A DNA stretch of 64,000 nt from Maricaulis sp048269565 (GCF_048269565.1 NZ_JBLXIK010000001.1:372001-436000); one strand, 5' to 3'. Counted from the first letter of the stretch, positions 17,924-26,689 are shown. The notes: generated by a model not told the origin, from the sequence alone. Numbers and translations: made by a program.

Positions 17924-18017
17924 CACCGCGCACCGAGCGCTTTTTATTGCGCCTGCAGCGGCGTGGTCATACCGTCTCAGCGGTGTGAGTCGCCGCGCAG
18001 ACGAAGGAGACTACGCC

Positions 18018-18521
18018 ATGGACCTGCTGGCAGATGAATACGCTCCGGCGACATCGGATCCGCTTGACGCGGTCGAGCAGGCCGTGATCGCCGAGCAATA
18101 CCCCTATGACCGTGAAGAGAATGGCGAATTGCACCTCAGCGTGCCCGGTGCCTGGCGCGATCACCAGATGTGGTTTGCCTGGCGTCCCGAGCTTGATGCG
18201 CTGCATATCTGCTCCAGTCTCGACCTGAAAGTGACCAGCAATCGCTTCCGCGATATCTGCGAACTGGTGGCCCGGCTGAACGAAAAACTCTGGCTGGGGC
18301 ATTTTGACGTCTGGGTTGAGGATGGCAGCGTGGTATACCGTCACGCGATTTCCCTGCCCGCCGGCGAGACCATATCTCCGGCCCAGGCCGCGACGATGAT
18401 TGCTGCGGCCCAGGAAGCGGGCGAGCGTTTTTACCCGGCATTTCACTTCCTGATCTGGGGCGGAAAGAATGTCGAGGAAGCAACCGCGGCAGCGATGTTC
18501 GAAACTGCCGGTGAGGCCTGA
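18018..18521 (+). CDS. YbjN-domain protein
   Basis: A 167-residue protein of the YbjN family, a fold related to type III secretion chaperones. YDREENGELHLSVPGAWRDH, FAWRPELDALHICSSLDLKV and EKLWLGHFDVWVEDGSVVYR cover the domain. AAQEAGERFYPAFHFLIWGG ends it. AAGGAGA stands 7 bases before the ATG. The function is not known; YbjN is linked to motility and stress in enterobacteria. It ends 8 bp before proC, so the two are an operon. Confidence 0.9.
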   Translation: MDLLADEYAPATSDPLDAVEQAVIAEQYPYDREENGELHLSVPGAWRDHQMWFAWRPELDALHICSSLDLKVTSNRFRDICELVARLNEKLWLGHFDVWVEDGSVVYRHAISLPAGETISPAQAATMIAAAQEAGERFYPAFHFLIWGGKNVEEATAAAMFETAGEA

Positions 18522-18529
18522 CACAGACC

Positions 18530-19372
18530 ATGACGACATCGACCAAGATTGCACTGATCGGCGCCGGCAATATGGGCGGCGCCCTGGTCGCGGGCTGGCT
18601 GCGCACCAAGCGTAGTGGCGTCGCGCCACAGGATTTGCTCCTGATCGACCCGGCCCCGGCCGACGCGGTCCAGGACCTCATTGCCCAGCACAGCTTGCGC
18701 CACGCCACGGCCGCCAGCGCCAAACTGCTGGCCGATGCCGACCTGCTCGTGCTCGCGGTCAAGCCGCAGGCGCTGGAGAAGATCGCCGTCGCGCTCGCGC
18801 CGTTGCTGCCGGCGAAATGTGCGATCCTGTCGGTGATGGCCGGCGTGACCATGACGCGGCTGACGACCATGTTTGGCGACCGCCCGATCGTGCGCGCCAT
18901 GTCCAATACTGCCGCTGCGCTCGGGGCCGGGATCAGCGTCTGCGTCGCCAATGATGCCGGCGCCCCGATCGAAAAACTTGTCACCCGCCTGCTCAAGTCG
19001 GCCGGTCCGGTCGAATGGGTCAATGACGAGCGCCTGGTCGGTTCGGCCACCGCCGTCTCCGGCTCGGGTCCGGCCTATGTCTTCCTGCTCGCCGAGGCGC
19101 TGGCCGGGGCCGGTTTCGCCGAAGGCCTGCCGCGTGACCTCGCCGAAAAACTGGCGCGCCAGACGATTATCGGCGCCGGTGCCCTGCTGGCCGGCTCTGA
19201 CAAGACGCCCCAGGAATTGCGCCGCTCCGTCACCTCGCCGGGTGGAACCACCCAGGCCGCCATCGACGTGCTGATGGGCGGCGGTGGCGGTCTGCCCGAA
19301 CTGGTTCGCCAGGCCGTCTCGGCCGCCGAACGCCGCTCGCGGCAGATGGGCGCCGAGCCGCCGGGACGGTAG
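18530..19372 (+). CDS. proC: Pyrroline-5-carboxylate reductase
   Basis: A 280-residue NAD(P)H-dependent enzyme that makes proline from pyrroline-5-carboxylate. IALIGAGNMGGALVAGWL is the Rossmann dinucleotide loop, and ADLLVLAVKPQALEKIAVAL is the second strand region. GSGPAYVFLLAEALAGAG and the ending RRSVTSPGGTTQAAIDVL form the substrate and dimer domain signature. It is the last gene of the ubiK-ybjN-proC run. A hairpin at 19388-19410 lies 15 bp downstream. Confidence 0.96.
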   Translation: MTTSTKIALIGAGNMGGALVAGWLRTKRSGVAPQDLLLIDPAPADAVQDLIAQHSLRHATAASAKLLADADLLVLAVKPQALEKIAVALAPLLPAKCAILSVMAGVTMTRLTTMFGDRPIVRAMSNTAAALGAGISVCVANDAGAPIEKLVTRLLKSAGPVEWVNDERLVGSATAVSGSGPAYVFLLAEALAGAGFAEGLPRDLAEKLARQTIIGAGALLAGSDKTPQELRRSVTSPGGTTQAAIDVLMGGGGGLPELVRQAVSAAERRSRQMGAEPPGR

Positions 19373-19387
19373 CACCCGCACGAAAAT

Positions 19388-19410
19388 CTCCACGCGGCAT
19401 GCCGCTGGAG
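19388..19410 (+). terminator. Hairpin after proC
   Basis: CTCCA (19388-19392) and TGGAG (19406-19410) flank the palindrome GCGGCATGCCGC (19394-19405), with one unpaired base. It lies 15 bp after the proC stop. There is no T-run after it, so it may be a weak or Rho-assisted terminator, or the first stem of a longer structured RNA. Confidence 0.35.
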
Positions 19411-19439
19411 GTTTGAAGTGTTCCCACCAGGGTGGGAGG

Positions 19440-19515
19440 GTGTGGGACGCCTTCGAATGCCGAACTGGCGCCAGTATGGATTTTGGTTGGTGTGACAATC
19501 GAAGCCGTCCCACAC
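19440..19515. repeat. 17-base inverted repeat enclosing a smaller palindrome
   Basis: GTGTGGGACGCCTTCGA (19440-19456) pairs with TCGAAGCCGTCCCACAC (19499-19515) at 16 of 17 positions. The 42-base loop holds the palindrome CTGGCGCCAG (19465-19474). GGGTGG upstream (19430s) can also pair with CCACCC near 19540. The nested layout suggests a structured RNA or a mobile palindromic element. Confidence 0.55.
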
Positions 19516-19756
19516 GTGCAGTTTTCCCGGGCTGTCTCCACCCCGTTTCCAATCCAGAAAGGTACTCAGGTCGGTCGTTTAGTGCCGTCAGACCTTAATG
19601 GACGCCCTGCCAGCGCTTGAGGATGTCACCCCTCTGCCCGGACAGGCTGCACGCTCCCGACCGCCGCGACTGACTGAGCTCACGCCTCCCGTGCGACCGG
19701 AACGAGGTGATTATGCGCGCACCGCGAGGGGGTGGGGATAAGTTGGCTCAATTTTC

Positions 19757-19837
19757 GTCATCCTGACGTAAGTCAGGACCTCGATTTCATGGGCTCCGAC
19801 CCTGTCCTGTCGAGGTCCCTGCTTTCGCCGGGATGAC
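19757..19837. repeat. Interspersed inverted repeat (GTCATCC...GGATGAC)
   Basis: Arms 19757-19784 and 19810-19837 start and end with GTCATCC / GGATGAC and meet inside at GGACCTCGA / TCGAGGTCC, with a less well matched middle and a 25-base spacer. Sequences of the type GTCATCCCGGCGAAAGC are a known class of intergenic repeats in alphaproteobacteria (from memory). I saw only this copy in the window. Confidence 0.6.
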
Positions 19838-19924
19838 GTGGGATCATTGTCGACGGTGGGGGATAAGTGGTCGGAGCTGGTGATGGCCTCGCGGTCCCGT
19901 TTCCGAATGCCGCCCACTCCAGCC

Positions 19925-21244
19925 CTAACCCGGCAAGCTCAAACAAGCCCTCAAGCCCCCCATCGGGCTCTGGCTCAGCCGGATATCGCCGCCATGGCCG
20001 CGGGCGACATCGCGGGCGATGGCGAGGCCGAGGCCGACGCCCTTGCGGTTGGGGTTGCGGCTTTCATCCAGGCGGTTGAAGGGTTTCAGCGCCTCTTCGT
20101 ACTGGTCGGGCGGGATGCCTGGGCCGTCATCATCGACGAGGATCTCGATCCGGCCGGCATCGGCGCGGCGGATCGAGACGGCGACGCTTTCGGCATGTTC
20201 GCGGGCATTGTTGACGAGGTTGGCGAGGGAGCGCTTGACCGAACCGGGGCGGATATCGGCCTCGATCGCATCGCCGGCGACGAGATCGATATGATGACCG
20301 CTGCGGCGGGCATCCTCGATCACTTCGCTGACAAGGGCGACCAGATCGGTGCGCGCGGTCTCCTCATTGGCCTGGCCGCGCGCGAAATCGAGATATTCGT
20401 CTAGCATCTCCTGCATCTCGGTGATGTCGCGCTTGGCATCCTCGCGCTCCGGCGTGTCGGGCATCAGGGCGAGCTGCAGCCGCAGCCGCGTCAGCGGCGT
20501 GCGCAGATCATGGCTCACCCCGGCGAGCAGGGCGGTGCGCTGTTCGAGCTGGCGCCGGATACGGTCACGCATTTTCAGGAAGGCATGGGCGGCCTGGCGG
20601 ACTTCGGTGGCGCCGGCGGGGCGGAAATGCGCCACATCCTGGCCGCGGCCGAATTGCTCGGCAGCATCGGCGAGGCGCCGGATCGGTTTGACCTGGTTGC
20701 GGATGAAGACGACCGAGATCGCGGTCAGCAGGGTGGTGGCGCCGATGATCCAGAGCAGGAAGATATTTCCGGTGGTGGCAAACACCCGCTCGCGCAGGGC
20801 GATGAAGCGCAGGACGCCGCCATCCACCTCGACGCGGATATCGACATAATTGGGGTAGCGCGTGGTATCGAACCAGAAATTCTGTTCCAGCTGACCGGAG
20901 AGCGCGCGCTGCAGCGTGCGGTCGAGCGTGCGGAAGAAGGAGGAGCGCCGCGAGGTCGGCAGGCTCTCGCCCGGGCGGACATCGACCGAGAGCCGCATCG
21001 TCGCCATGGCGATATCCGACTGGCGCCGGAAGGCTTCCGGATTGGCGAAATCATCCTCATACAGCGTCGTCATCATTGCGATGTCGCCGGCAATGCCCTC
21101 CGACAGCCGGCTGGTGACGGTCTCCCAATGCTGTTCGAAGAACGACCACACCACCGCGATCTGCATCAGCGCCACCGGCAGGACGATGATCAGCAGGGTG
21201 CGGGCAAACAGGCCTCGCGGCAGGACACGGCGCAGAATGGACAT
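19925..21244 (-). CDS. EnvZ-like sensor histidine kinase
   Basis: A 439-residue kinase. Membrane segments are near residues 12-34 and 158-181, with a ~120-residue periplasmic loop. The rest is cytoplasmic: a HAMP-like linker (residues ~182-235), HisKA with His245 in GVSHDLRTPLTRLRLQL, and a HATPase with NLVNNAREHAE, DDDGPGIPPDQY and GVGLGLAIARDVARGHGGDI. This matches the EnvZ class. It starts 14 bp after its regulator gene on the same strand. It probably controls envelope or osmotic genes, but the target is not shown. Confidence 0.93.
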   Translation of the reverse strand: MSILRRVLPRGLFARTLLIIVLPVALMQIAVVWSFFEQHWETVTSRLSEGIAGDIAMMTTLYEDDFANPEAFRRQSDIAMATMRLSVDVRPGESLPTSRRSSFFRTLDRTLQRALSGQLEQNFWFDTTRYPNYVDIRVEVDGGVLRFIALRERVFATTGNIFLLWIIGATTLLTAISVVFIRNQVKPIRRLADAAEQFGRGQDVAHFRPAGATEVRQAAHAFLKMRDRIRRQLEQRTALLAGVSHDLRTPLTRLRLQLALMPDTPEREDAKRDITEMQEMLDEYLDFARGQANEETARTDLVALVSEVIEDARRSGHHIDLVAGDAIEADIRPGSVKRSLANLVNNAREHAESVAVSIRRADAGRIEILVDDDGPGIPPDQYEEALKPFNRLDESRNPNRKGVGLGLAIARDVARGHGGDIRLSQSPMGGLRACLSLPG

Positions 21245-21258
21245 CGGGTTCCGCCGCT

Positions 21259-21960
21259 CTACGGGTCAAAGATCGGGTCGGCGGCGAGCTTGTAGCCTTC
21301 GCCGCGAACGGTTTGAAGATGCATGGGCTCCTTGGGGTCGTCCTCGATCTTGCGGCGCAGGCGGGTGACCTGGACATCGACGGCACGCTCGCCGCCGCCG
21401 GTGCGGTCCGACAGGGTCAGGCGCGAGACGACCTGGCCGGGCATCGAGGCCAGCGCCGCCAGCAGCGCCGCTTCGCCGCCGGTCAGGCGGACCGGCTGGC
21501 CGGCGCGCTGCAGCATTTCGCGCTCGATATCGAACTCCCAGGGCCCGAACGCCACGCGCTGGATCGCCGCCGGTGCCGGGCGCGCCCGGCGCAGGATGGC
21601 ATGGATGCGCAGCGCCAGCTCCTCCGGCTCGAACGGCTTGGGCAGATAATCATCGGCGCCGAGGCTGAGGCCCTTGATACGGTCTTCCGCATCGCCGCGC
21701 GCAGTCAACAGGATGATCGGGGTCTCGGCATGTTTGCGGATCGCGGTAGTGAGTTCGAAGCCGTTCATGCCGGGCATCATCACATCGAGGATCAGCAGAT
21801 CGAAGGCCAGCGAGTTGAGGGTGGAGAGCGCCTTGGCCGCATTCGGGGCCGTGGAAACGCGAAAGCCGCGCCCCTGCAGGAAGCGTTTGAGCAGGGCCCG
21901 GATGCGGTCGTCATCATCGACCACGAGGATATGGGCTTCGTCGCCAGCGCTCTCGTCCAT
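21259..21960 (-). CDS. OmpR-family response regulator
   Basis: A 233-residue two-domain regulator. The receiver has the acidic pocket ILVVDDDDRI, the phospho-acceptor Asp59 in LLILDVMMPGMNGFE, Thr in PIILLTARGD and Lys in LPKPFEPEE. The winged-helix DNA-binding domain ends RAVDVQVTRLRRKIEDDP and HLQTVRGEGYKL. The start is the ATG at 21960 with TTGGAGAT just upstream. It precedes the EnvZ-like kinase as in ompR-envZ. The promoter must lie in the 78 bp after pgsA or further upstream. Confidence 0.95.
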   Translation of the reverse strand: MDESAGDEAHILVVDDDDRIRALLKRFLQGRGFRVSTAPNAAKALSTLNSLAFDLLILDVMMPGMNGFELTTAIRKHAETPIILLTARGDAEDRIKGLSLGADDYLPKPFEPEELALRIHAILRRARPAPAAIQRVAFGPWEFDIEREMLQRAGQPVRLTGGEAALLAALASMPGQVVSRLTLSDRTGGGERAVDVQVTRLRRKIEDDPKEPMHLQTVRGEGYKLAADPIFDP

Positions 21961-22038
21961 GCCATCTCCAATAACCGACCGCGCCAGCATGGCCCGCGCG
22001 CCGGTTTTGCTCAAGATACCCCCGCACCGGCCCGGTGA

Positions 22039-22638
22039 CTATTTGCGGAAATAATTCCACGCCGTCAGCAGGCTCAGCGCCGCGGTGACCCAGAGCGCGC
22101 CGATCCAGACCAGCAGCACGAAATCCTGGCTGGTCCAGCCCAGCGGCTGGGCGATCAGCGGGAAGCCGGCGACGATCATGGCGAGGGCGGTTTTCAGCTT
22201 GGCGGCCGGGGAGACGGCGAGCGTCGTGCCGGCAGGGCCGCCGGGCAGCAGCCGCGCCGCGGTCATGGCCGCATCGCGCGCCACCAGCGCGAACACCGGC
22301 ACCGCGATATCAATCGGCGTGCCCAGGATCAGCATGTAGACGATGAGATAGGCATCGACGAGCAGCTTGTCGGCAATCGGGTCGAGGATCTCGCCGAGGG
22401 TGGAGCGCGCATCCCAGCGCCGCGCCAGATAGCCGTCGAGCCAGTCGGTCACGGCCGCGATGATGAAGGCCGCGACGGCGAAACCGGCCAGACCGCGCGC
22501 CGCCAGCACCGGCTCGCCCAGCCATAGCGGCACGGCGCCGCTCAGTGACCATTGATAGGAGGTCCAAAGCGCCACAGCCCCGCCGAGCGCCAGCAGGATA
22601 CGGAGAACCGTCAGTATGTTGGGAATCTGGCGTCGCAT
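22039..22638 (-). CDS. pgsA: CDP-diacylglycerol--glycerol-3-phosphate 3-phosphatidyltransferase
   Basis: A 199-residue membrane enzyme that commits CDP-diacylglycerol to phosphatidylglycerol. The CDP-alcohol phosphotransferase signature D-G-x2-A-R-x8-G-x3-D-x3-D is complete: DWLDGYLARRWDARS followed by TLGEILDPIADK. The N-terminus RRQIPNILTVLRILLALGG is also typical. It starts only 5 bases after the uvrC stop; uvrC-pgsA is a common pair. Confidence 0.95.
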   Translation of the reverse strand: MRRQIPNILTVLRILLALGGAVALWTSYQWSLSGAVPLWLGEPVLAARGLAGFAVAAFIIAAVTDWLDGYLARRWDARSTLGEILDPIADKLLVDAYLIVYMLILGTPIDIAVPVFALVARDAAMTAARLLPGGPAGTTLAVSPAAKLKTALAMIVAGFPLIAQPLGWTSQDFVLLVWIGALWVTAALSLLTAWNYFRK

Positions 22639-22643
22639 GACTT

Positions 22644-24536
22644 CTACCTCTGGAACCAGTCGTGGATACGTTTGGCCATCGCGCTGGAGACGCCCTCGAC
22701 GGCCTCCAGATCGGCCAGCGCCGCATCGCGCACCGATTTGGCCGAGCCGAAATGAGCCAGCAGGGCCTTTTTGCGCGACGGGCCGATGCCGGGCACATCA
22801 TCGAGCGGATTGTCCGCCATCTGTTTCTTGCGCTTGGCCCTATGACCGCCGATCGCAAAACGGTGGGCTTCATCGCGCAGTCGCTGCAGATAGTAGAGCA
22901 CCGGGTCCTTCTGCGGCAGTTTGAAGGGCGGTTTGCCCGGCAGGTAGAAGGCCTCGCGGCCGGCATCGCGCTCGGGACCCTTGGCGATCGCCGCGATACA
23001 GATATCGCTGATGCCGAGTTCCTCGGCCACACCCATCACCTTCGATAATTGCCCGGCGCCGCCATCGATCAGGATCAGATCCGGCACCGGCGCGCCATCC
23101 TCGCGCTCCCTGATCAGGCGCGAGAAGCGCCGCCGCAGCATCGCCGCCATCATCGCGAAATCATCATTGGTGGCGGCGTCGCTACCGGTCATGTTGAAGC
23201 GGCGATAATGGGTCTTCTCGAAGCCTTCCGGCCCGGCGACGATCATGGCGCCGAGCGCATTCGTGCCCTGGATGTGGGAATTGTCATAGACCTCGATCCG
23301 CTTGGGCAGTTCGTCGAGACCGAAGACGCGCTGCACGCCCTTGAGCAGGTGCGCCTGCGAGGCGCTCTCCGACAGTTTGCGCGCCAGCGCCTCGCGCGCA
23401 TTGGCGGCGGTGCGCTCAACCAGTTTGCGCTTTTCGCCGCGGACCGGGCGGTGCAGCGTCACCTTGCGGTCGGCCTTCAGGCTCAGCGCCTCGGCCAGAA
23501 GCGGGGCATCCTCGACATCATGCGACATCAGGATCAGGCCCGGCGGCGGCTTGTTGTCATAAAATTGCGCGATGAAGGCGGCGAGCACCTCGCCGGTCTC
23601 GACCTCGCTGTCATGGCGCGGGAAGAAGGACTGATTGCCCCAGTTCTGGCCGGCGCGGAAGAAGAAGACCTGGACGCAGGAACGGCCGCCATCCTGGGCG
23701 ACGGCGATGACATCGGCTTCCTCGACGCCTTCCGGATTGATGCCCTGGTCGGTGGTGACAGCGGCGATGGCGCGGATGCGATCGCGCAGGCGTGCGGCGC
23801 TTTCATAATCGAGCGCCTCGGCGGCCTCGGTCATGCGTTGCTGCAAATCCTCGCGCAGGGCGTTGGACTTGCCGCGCAGGAAATCGCTCGCCTGGGTGAC
23901 CAGCTCGTCATAGGCGGCCGGTTCGATCAGGCCAACGCAGGGCGCGGCGCAGCGCTTGATCTGGTGCAGCATGCACGGACGGGTGCGGCCCTCATAAACG
24001 CTGTCGGAACAGGTGCGCACCAGGAAGGCTTTTTGCAGCGTGTTCAGGGTCTGGTTCACGGCACCAACGGAGGCGAAGGGCCCGAAATAATCGCCCTTCA
24101 CCTTGTGGGCGCCGCGATGCTTGGTCAGTTGCGGCGCCGCATGGTCACGGCGGATCAGGATATAGGGGAAGCTCTTGTCGTCGCGCAGCAGCACATTATA
24201 GCGCGGCTTGAGGCGCTTGATCAGATTGGCCTCGAGCAGCAGCGCCTCGGTCTCGGTCTCGGTGACGACGAATTCCATCGTCCGGGTCAGCGCGATCATC
24301 AGGGCGATGCGATTGGAATGGCCGCGGCCATTGGCATAATTGGAAACGCGATTCTTCAGATTGCGTGCCTTGCCGACATACAGGACCGTGCCATCCTCGG
24401 CGAACATGCGGTAGACACCGGGCCTTGAGGGCAGGTGTTTGACATAGTCGGCGATGATCTGTGCACCGCTGCGCGATTGCACCGGCGCTGTGGACGCGTC
24501 ATTTATCGGCTCAGAAGGTGTTTCAGGAGACGTCAT
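22644..24536 (-). CDS. uvrC: Excinuclease ABC subunit C
   Basis: A 630-residue nucleotide-excision-repair endonuclease. Domains are GIY-YIG (GVYRMFAEDGTVLYVGKARN, residues ~40-120), the UvrB-interacting UVR motif (near ALREDLQQRMTEAAEALDYE), the RNase H-like 5'-incision domain (KRIEVYDNSHIQGTNALGAM, LILIDGGAGQL), and tandem helix-hairpin-helix (DDVPGIGPSRKKALLAHFG, VEGVSSAMAKRIHDWF). The likely ATG at 24536 overlaps the start codon of the divergent SDR gene. I see no good ribosome site before it, so the exact start is less sure than the function. Confidence 0.95.
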   Translation of the reverse strand: MTSPETPSEPINDASTAPVQSRSGAQIIADYVKHLPSRPGVYRMFAEDGTVLYVGKARNLKNRVSNYANGRGHSNRIALMIALTRTMEFVVTETETEALLLEANLIKRLKPRYNVLLRDDKSFPYILIRRDHAAPQLTKHRGAHKVKGDYFGPFASVGAVNQTLNTLQKAFLVRTCSDSVYEGRTRPCMLHQIKRCAAPCVGLIEPAAYDELVTQASDFLRGKSNALREDLQQRMTEAAEALDYESAARLRDRIRAIAAVTTDQGINPEGVEEADVIAVAQDGGRSCVQVFFFRAGQNWGNQSFFPRHDSEVETGEVLAAFIAQFYDNKPPPGLILMSHDVEDAPLLAEALSLKADRKVTLHRPVRGEKRKLVERTAANAREALARKLSESASQAHLLKGVQRVFGLDELPKRIEVYDNSHIQGTNALGAMIVAGPEGFEKTHYRRFNMTGSDAATNDDFAMMAAMLRRRFSRLIREREDGAPVPDLILIDGGAGQLSKVMGVAEELGISDICIAAIAKGPERDAGREAFYLPGKPPFKLPQKDPVLYYLQRLRDEAHRFAIGGHRAKRKKQMADNPLDDVPGIGPSRKKALLAHFGSAKSVRDAALADLEAVEGVSSAMAKRIHDWFQR

Positions 24537-25278
24537 GTCCGACAAGATCGCGCTCGTTACTGGTGGCGGCAAGCGCCTGGGTGCCAAAATTGCGCGCGCC
24601 CTGGCCGAGGATGGCTGGCACGTCGTCATTCACTACAACAGCTCGGGCGAGCAGGCACGTGCGATTGAGGCCGAGATCCGTGCGGCCGGCGGATCGGCGA
24701 GCACGGTACAGTTCGATCTGGCCGACATTGCCGGCGTCAAACGCTTTGCTGATGGTCTCGGACGGCTCGATCTCCTGGTCAATTCGGCCTCGGTGTTCGA
24801 GCAGGATCGTCCTGAGAATGTCGAAGCTGCAGCACTCGAACAGGCCCTGCGCGTCAACCTGATGGCACCGGTCCTGCTCGCTTCGGCGATGGCCGGGCCA
24901 CACCAGTCGCGCGCCTCGGGCTGTATCATCAATCTGCTGGACCAGAAGCTGTTCAATCTCAATCCGGATTTCTTTTCCTACACCCTGGCCAAGCACGCGC
25001 TTCTGGGCGCGACGACGACGATGGCGATGGCGCTGGCACCGCGCGTGCGGGTCAATGGCATCGCGCCTGGGCTGACCCTGCCCTCCGGCGGCCAGAGCCA
25101 GGCCGAGTTCGAACAGGCGCACCGGTCCAATCCGATGCGTGGCGGTTCGACGCCGGAGGATATTGTCAGGGCGGTCCGCTTCATTATCGCGACCCCGTCG
25201 ATGACCGGCGAGACCATCACCCTGGATGGCGGCGAACACCTGATGCGGCGGCTGCGGGATGTCTCGATCGAGGCCTGA
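24535..25278 (+). CDS. Short-chain dehydrogenase, pteridine-reductase-like
   Basis: A 247-residue SDR. ALVTGGGKRLGAKIARALAE is the cofactor loop with the G-x-x-K-R-L-G form of pteridine reductases, YTLAKHALLGATTTMA holds the Tyr-x3-Lys pair, and MTGETITLDGGEHL is the usual end. The start is the ATG at 24535 with AGGAGA six bases upstream. The convergent neighbour three bases away is folB, so a role in dihydropterin reduction (FolM-like) is a reasonable inference. Its ribosome site lies inside the first codons of uvrC. Confidence 0.85.
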   Translation: MSDKIALVTGGGKRLGAKIARALAEDGWHVVIHYNSSGEQARAIEAEIRAAGGSASTVQFDLADIAGVKRFADGLGRLDLLVNSASVFEQDRPENVEAAALEQALRVNLMAPVLLASAMAGPHQSRASGCIINLLDQKLFNLNPDFFSYTLAKHALLGATTTMAMALAPRVRVNGIAPGLTLPSGGQSQAEFEQAHRSNPMRGGSTPEDIVRAVRFIIATPSMTGETITLDGGEHLMRRLRDVSIEA

Positions 25279-25280
25279 CG

Positions 25281-25619
25281 CTAGAGCGTGACTCGGGCGA
25301 CGACCGCGTCACAGGCAACGGTGCGCGGTGATTTGGTCACGGCCACGGTGACCTGTTCGACATGGTCGAGTGCCTTGAGCCCTTCGGCGATCGTGACGCA
25401 CAGCGTTTCGGCCAGATTGTAATGCCGCGCATCGACGACCTGGCGGGCGATGTCGGCGATATCGTCATAGCTGGCCGTCTCGGTGATCGAATCACGCTGT
25501 GGCATGCTGGCGAGGGCAATCCTGACATCGATGCGGATTTGCTGACGGCTATCCTGTTCGAAGCTGTGGATTCCGAGCGCAGCGTCCATCTGCAGGCCGA
25601 CGACTTCGATTTCGATCAT
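25281..25619 (-). CDS. folB: Dihydroneopterin aldolase
   Basis: A 112-residue FolB/FolX-type protein that cleaves dihydroneopterin in folate synthesis. ETASYDDIADIARQVVDARH carries the conserved Tyr, YNLAETLCVTIAEGLKAL holds the substrate-binding Glu, and VTVAVTKSPRTVACDAV holds the catalytic Lys region. The N-terminus lacks the common G-x-x-G-H form but has GIHSFEQDSRQQIRIDV. It converges with the SDR gene. Confidence 0.88.
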   Translation of the reverse strand: MIEIEVVGLQMDAALGIHSFEQDSRQQIRIDVRIALASMPQRDSITETASYDDIADIARQVVDARHYNLAETLCVTIAEGLKALDHVEQVTVAVTKSPRTVACDAVVARVTL

Positions 25620-25702
25620 GGATATCCGGCGCCTTGCTCAGCAGAAGTGTGCGGTTGGATAGGTCATGATCCGGGCGCGATCAAGCAGGTGCGCGCACAC
25701 GG

Positions 25703-26689
25703 TCAGGCCATGGCCGAACGGGCCAGCACCGCGATATAGCCGAAATAGCCGATACAGAGCCCGGCCCCGATCAGACGGGTGATCGGGCGTTGCAGCAGGA
25801 CGAGGGCGGCAATTACCAGGCTGGCACCGAGCATCACCCAGAAGTCGAGCGCGAAGAAATTCTCGTCGATTGGCAGTGTATTCCCGGTCAGGCCGGCGGC
25901 CAGACCGGTGGCGCCGCCGACGGCGAAGACGTTGAAAATATTCGATCCAAGCACATTGCCGATCGCGAGATCGGCCTGGCGCCGCACCGAGGCCATCACG
26001 ACGGTCGCCAGTTCCGGCAGCGAGGTTCCCAGCGCAACGGCGGTCAGTCCGATCAGGGCCGGTTCGACGTTCAGGTCGCTGGCCGCGGCGATCCCGCCTG
26101 TGACAATCATCTGGGCGCCGACAGGCAGGGCGATCAACCCCCCGGCCAGGGCGAGCAGAATTGAGGGCAGGGTCTTGGGAAGCCCGTCCATATGTTCGAT
26201 ATCGGTCAATTCGGCCAGGGTCGGGTCATCGCTCTTCTTGCGGGCCTGAAGCCCGAGCAGCGCGACATAGCCGATGATCGCGGCCATCAGGATCGCGCTT
26301 TCCTGCATCGAGACCTGGCGGTCCCAGCCGAACACGATCAGCACGACCGCGGCGGCGAGCGCGAACAGTGCGTTGCGGCGCAGGCCGGGCGTTGTGGTGT
26401 GTATGGTGCCAAACAGGGCCGGCAGGCCGAGTACGAGCAGGAAATTGGCGATGTTGGAGCCGACGATATTGCCGACCGCCAGGCCCGGCGCGCCGGTCAG
26501 CGCCGACTGGACGCTGACCACGAGTTCCGGGGCCGAAGTGCCGAAGGCGACAATGGTCAGCCCGACGAGAAGGTTCGGCAGCCGCCACAGGCGCGCCAAT
26601 GCTGCCCCGCCGCGCACGAGGAAGTCGCCGCCGAACAGCAGAAGAACGATTCCCGCCAGGATTAGCGGGACGTATTGGATAGCGTGCAT
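25703..26689 (-). CDS. Calcium/sodium antiporter (CaCA, YrbG type)
   Basis: A 328-residue inner-membrane exchanger with about 10 helices in two inverted halves. Both alpha repeats are clear: TIVAFGTSAPELVVSVQSAL with AVGNIVGSNIANFLLVLG, and TAVALGTSLPELATVVMASV with AIGNVLGSNIFNVFAVGG. The acidic Glu in each S-x-P-E-L is the ion ligand in the family. A cytoplasmic loop lies in the middle (QARKKSDDPTLAELTD). The 26-residue peptide gene sits 28 bp upstream on the same strand. Confidence 0.95.
   Translation of the reverse strand: MHAIQYVPLILAGIVLLLFGGDFLVRGGAALARLWRLPNLLVGLTIVAFGTSAPELVVSVQSALTGAPGLAVGNIVGSNIANFLLVLGLPALFGTIHTTTPGLRRNALFALAAAVVLIVFGWDRQVSMQESAILMAAIIGYVALLGLQARKKSDDPTLAELTDIEHMDGLPKTLPSILLALAGGLIALPVGAQMIVTGGIAAASDLNVEPALIGLTAVALGTSLPELATVVMASVRRQADLAIGNVLGSNIFNVFAVGGATGLAAGLTGNTLPIDENFFALDFWVMLGASLVIAALVLLQRPITRLIGAGLCIGYFGYIAVLARSAMA

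Larger units (their letters stand above)
19373..19924. other. 552-bp intergenic region with several inverted repeats and no convincing gene
   Basis: No supported coding frame. It contains a hairpin at 19388-19410 just after proC, a CCCACC/GGTGGG hairpin at 19423-19436, a 17-base inverted repeat (19440-19456 with 19499-19515), and a second long inverted repeat at 19757-19837. The stretch 19560-19740 shows nothing I can name. Short frames here, such as one at 19711-19917 on the minus strand, translate repeat sequence and are not credible. Confidence 0.7.

Noticed and set aside
19711..19917. 68-residue minus-strand frame after proC
   Set aside because: Most of it translates the inverted repeat at 19757-19837 and gives a low-complexity, charged product.
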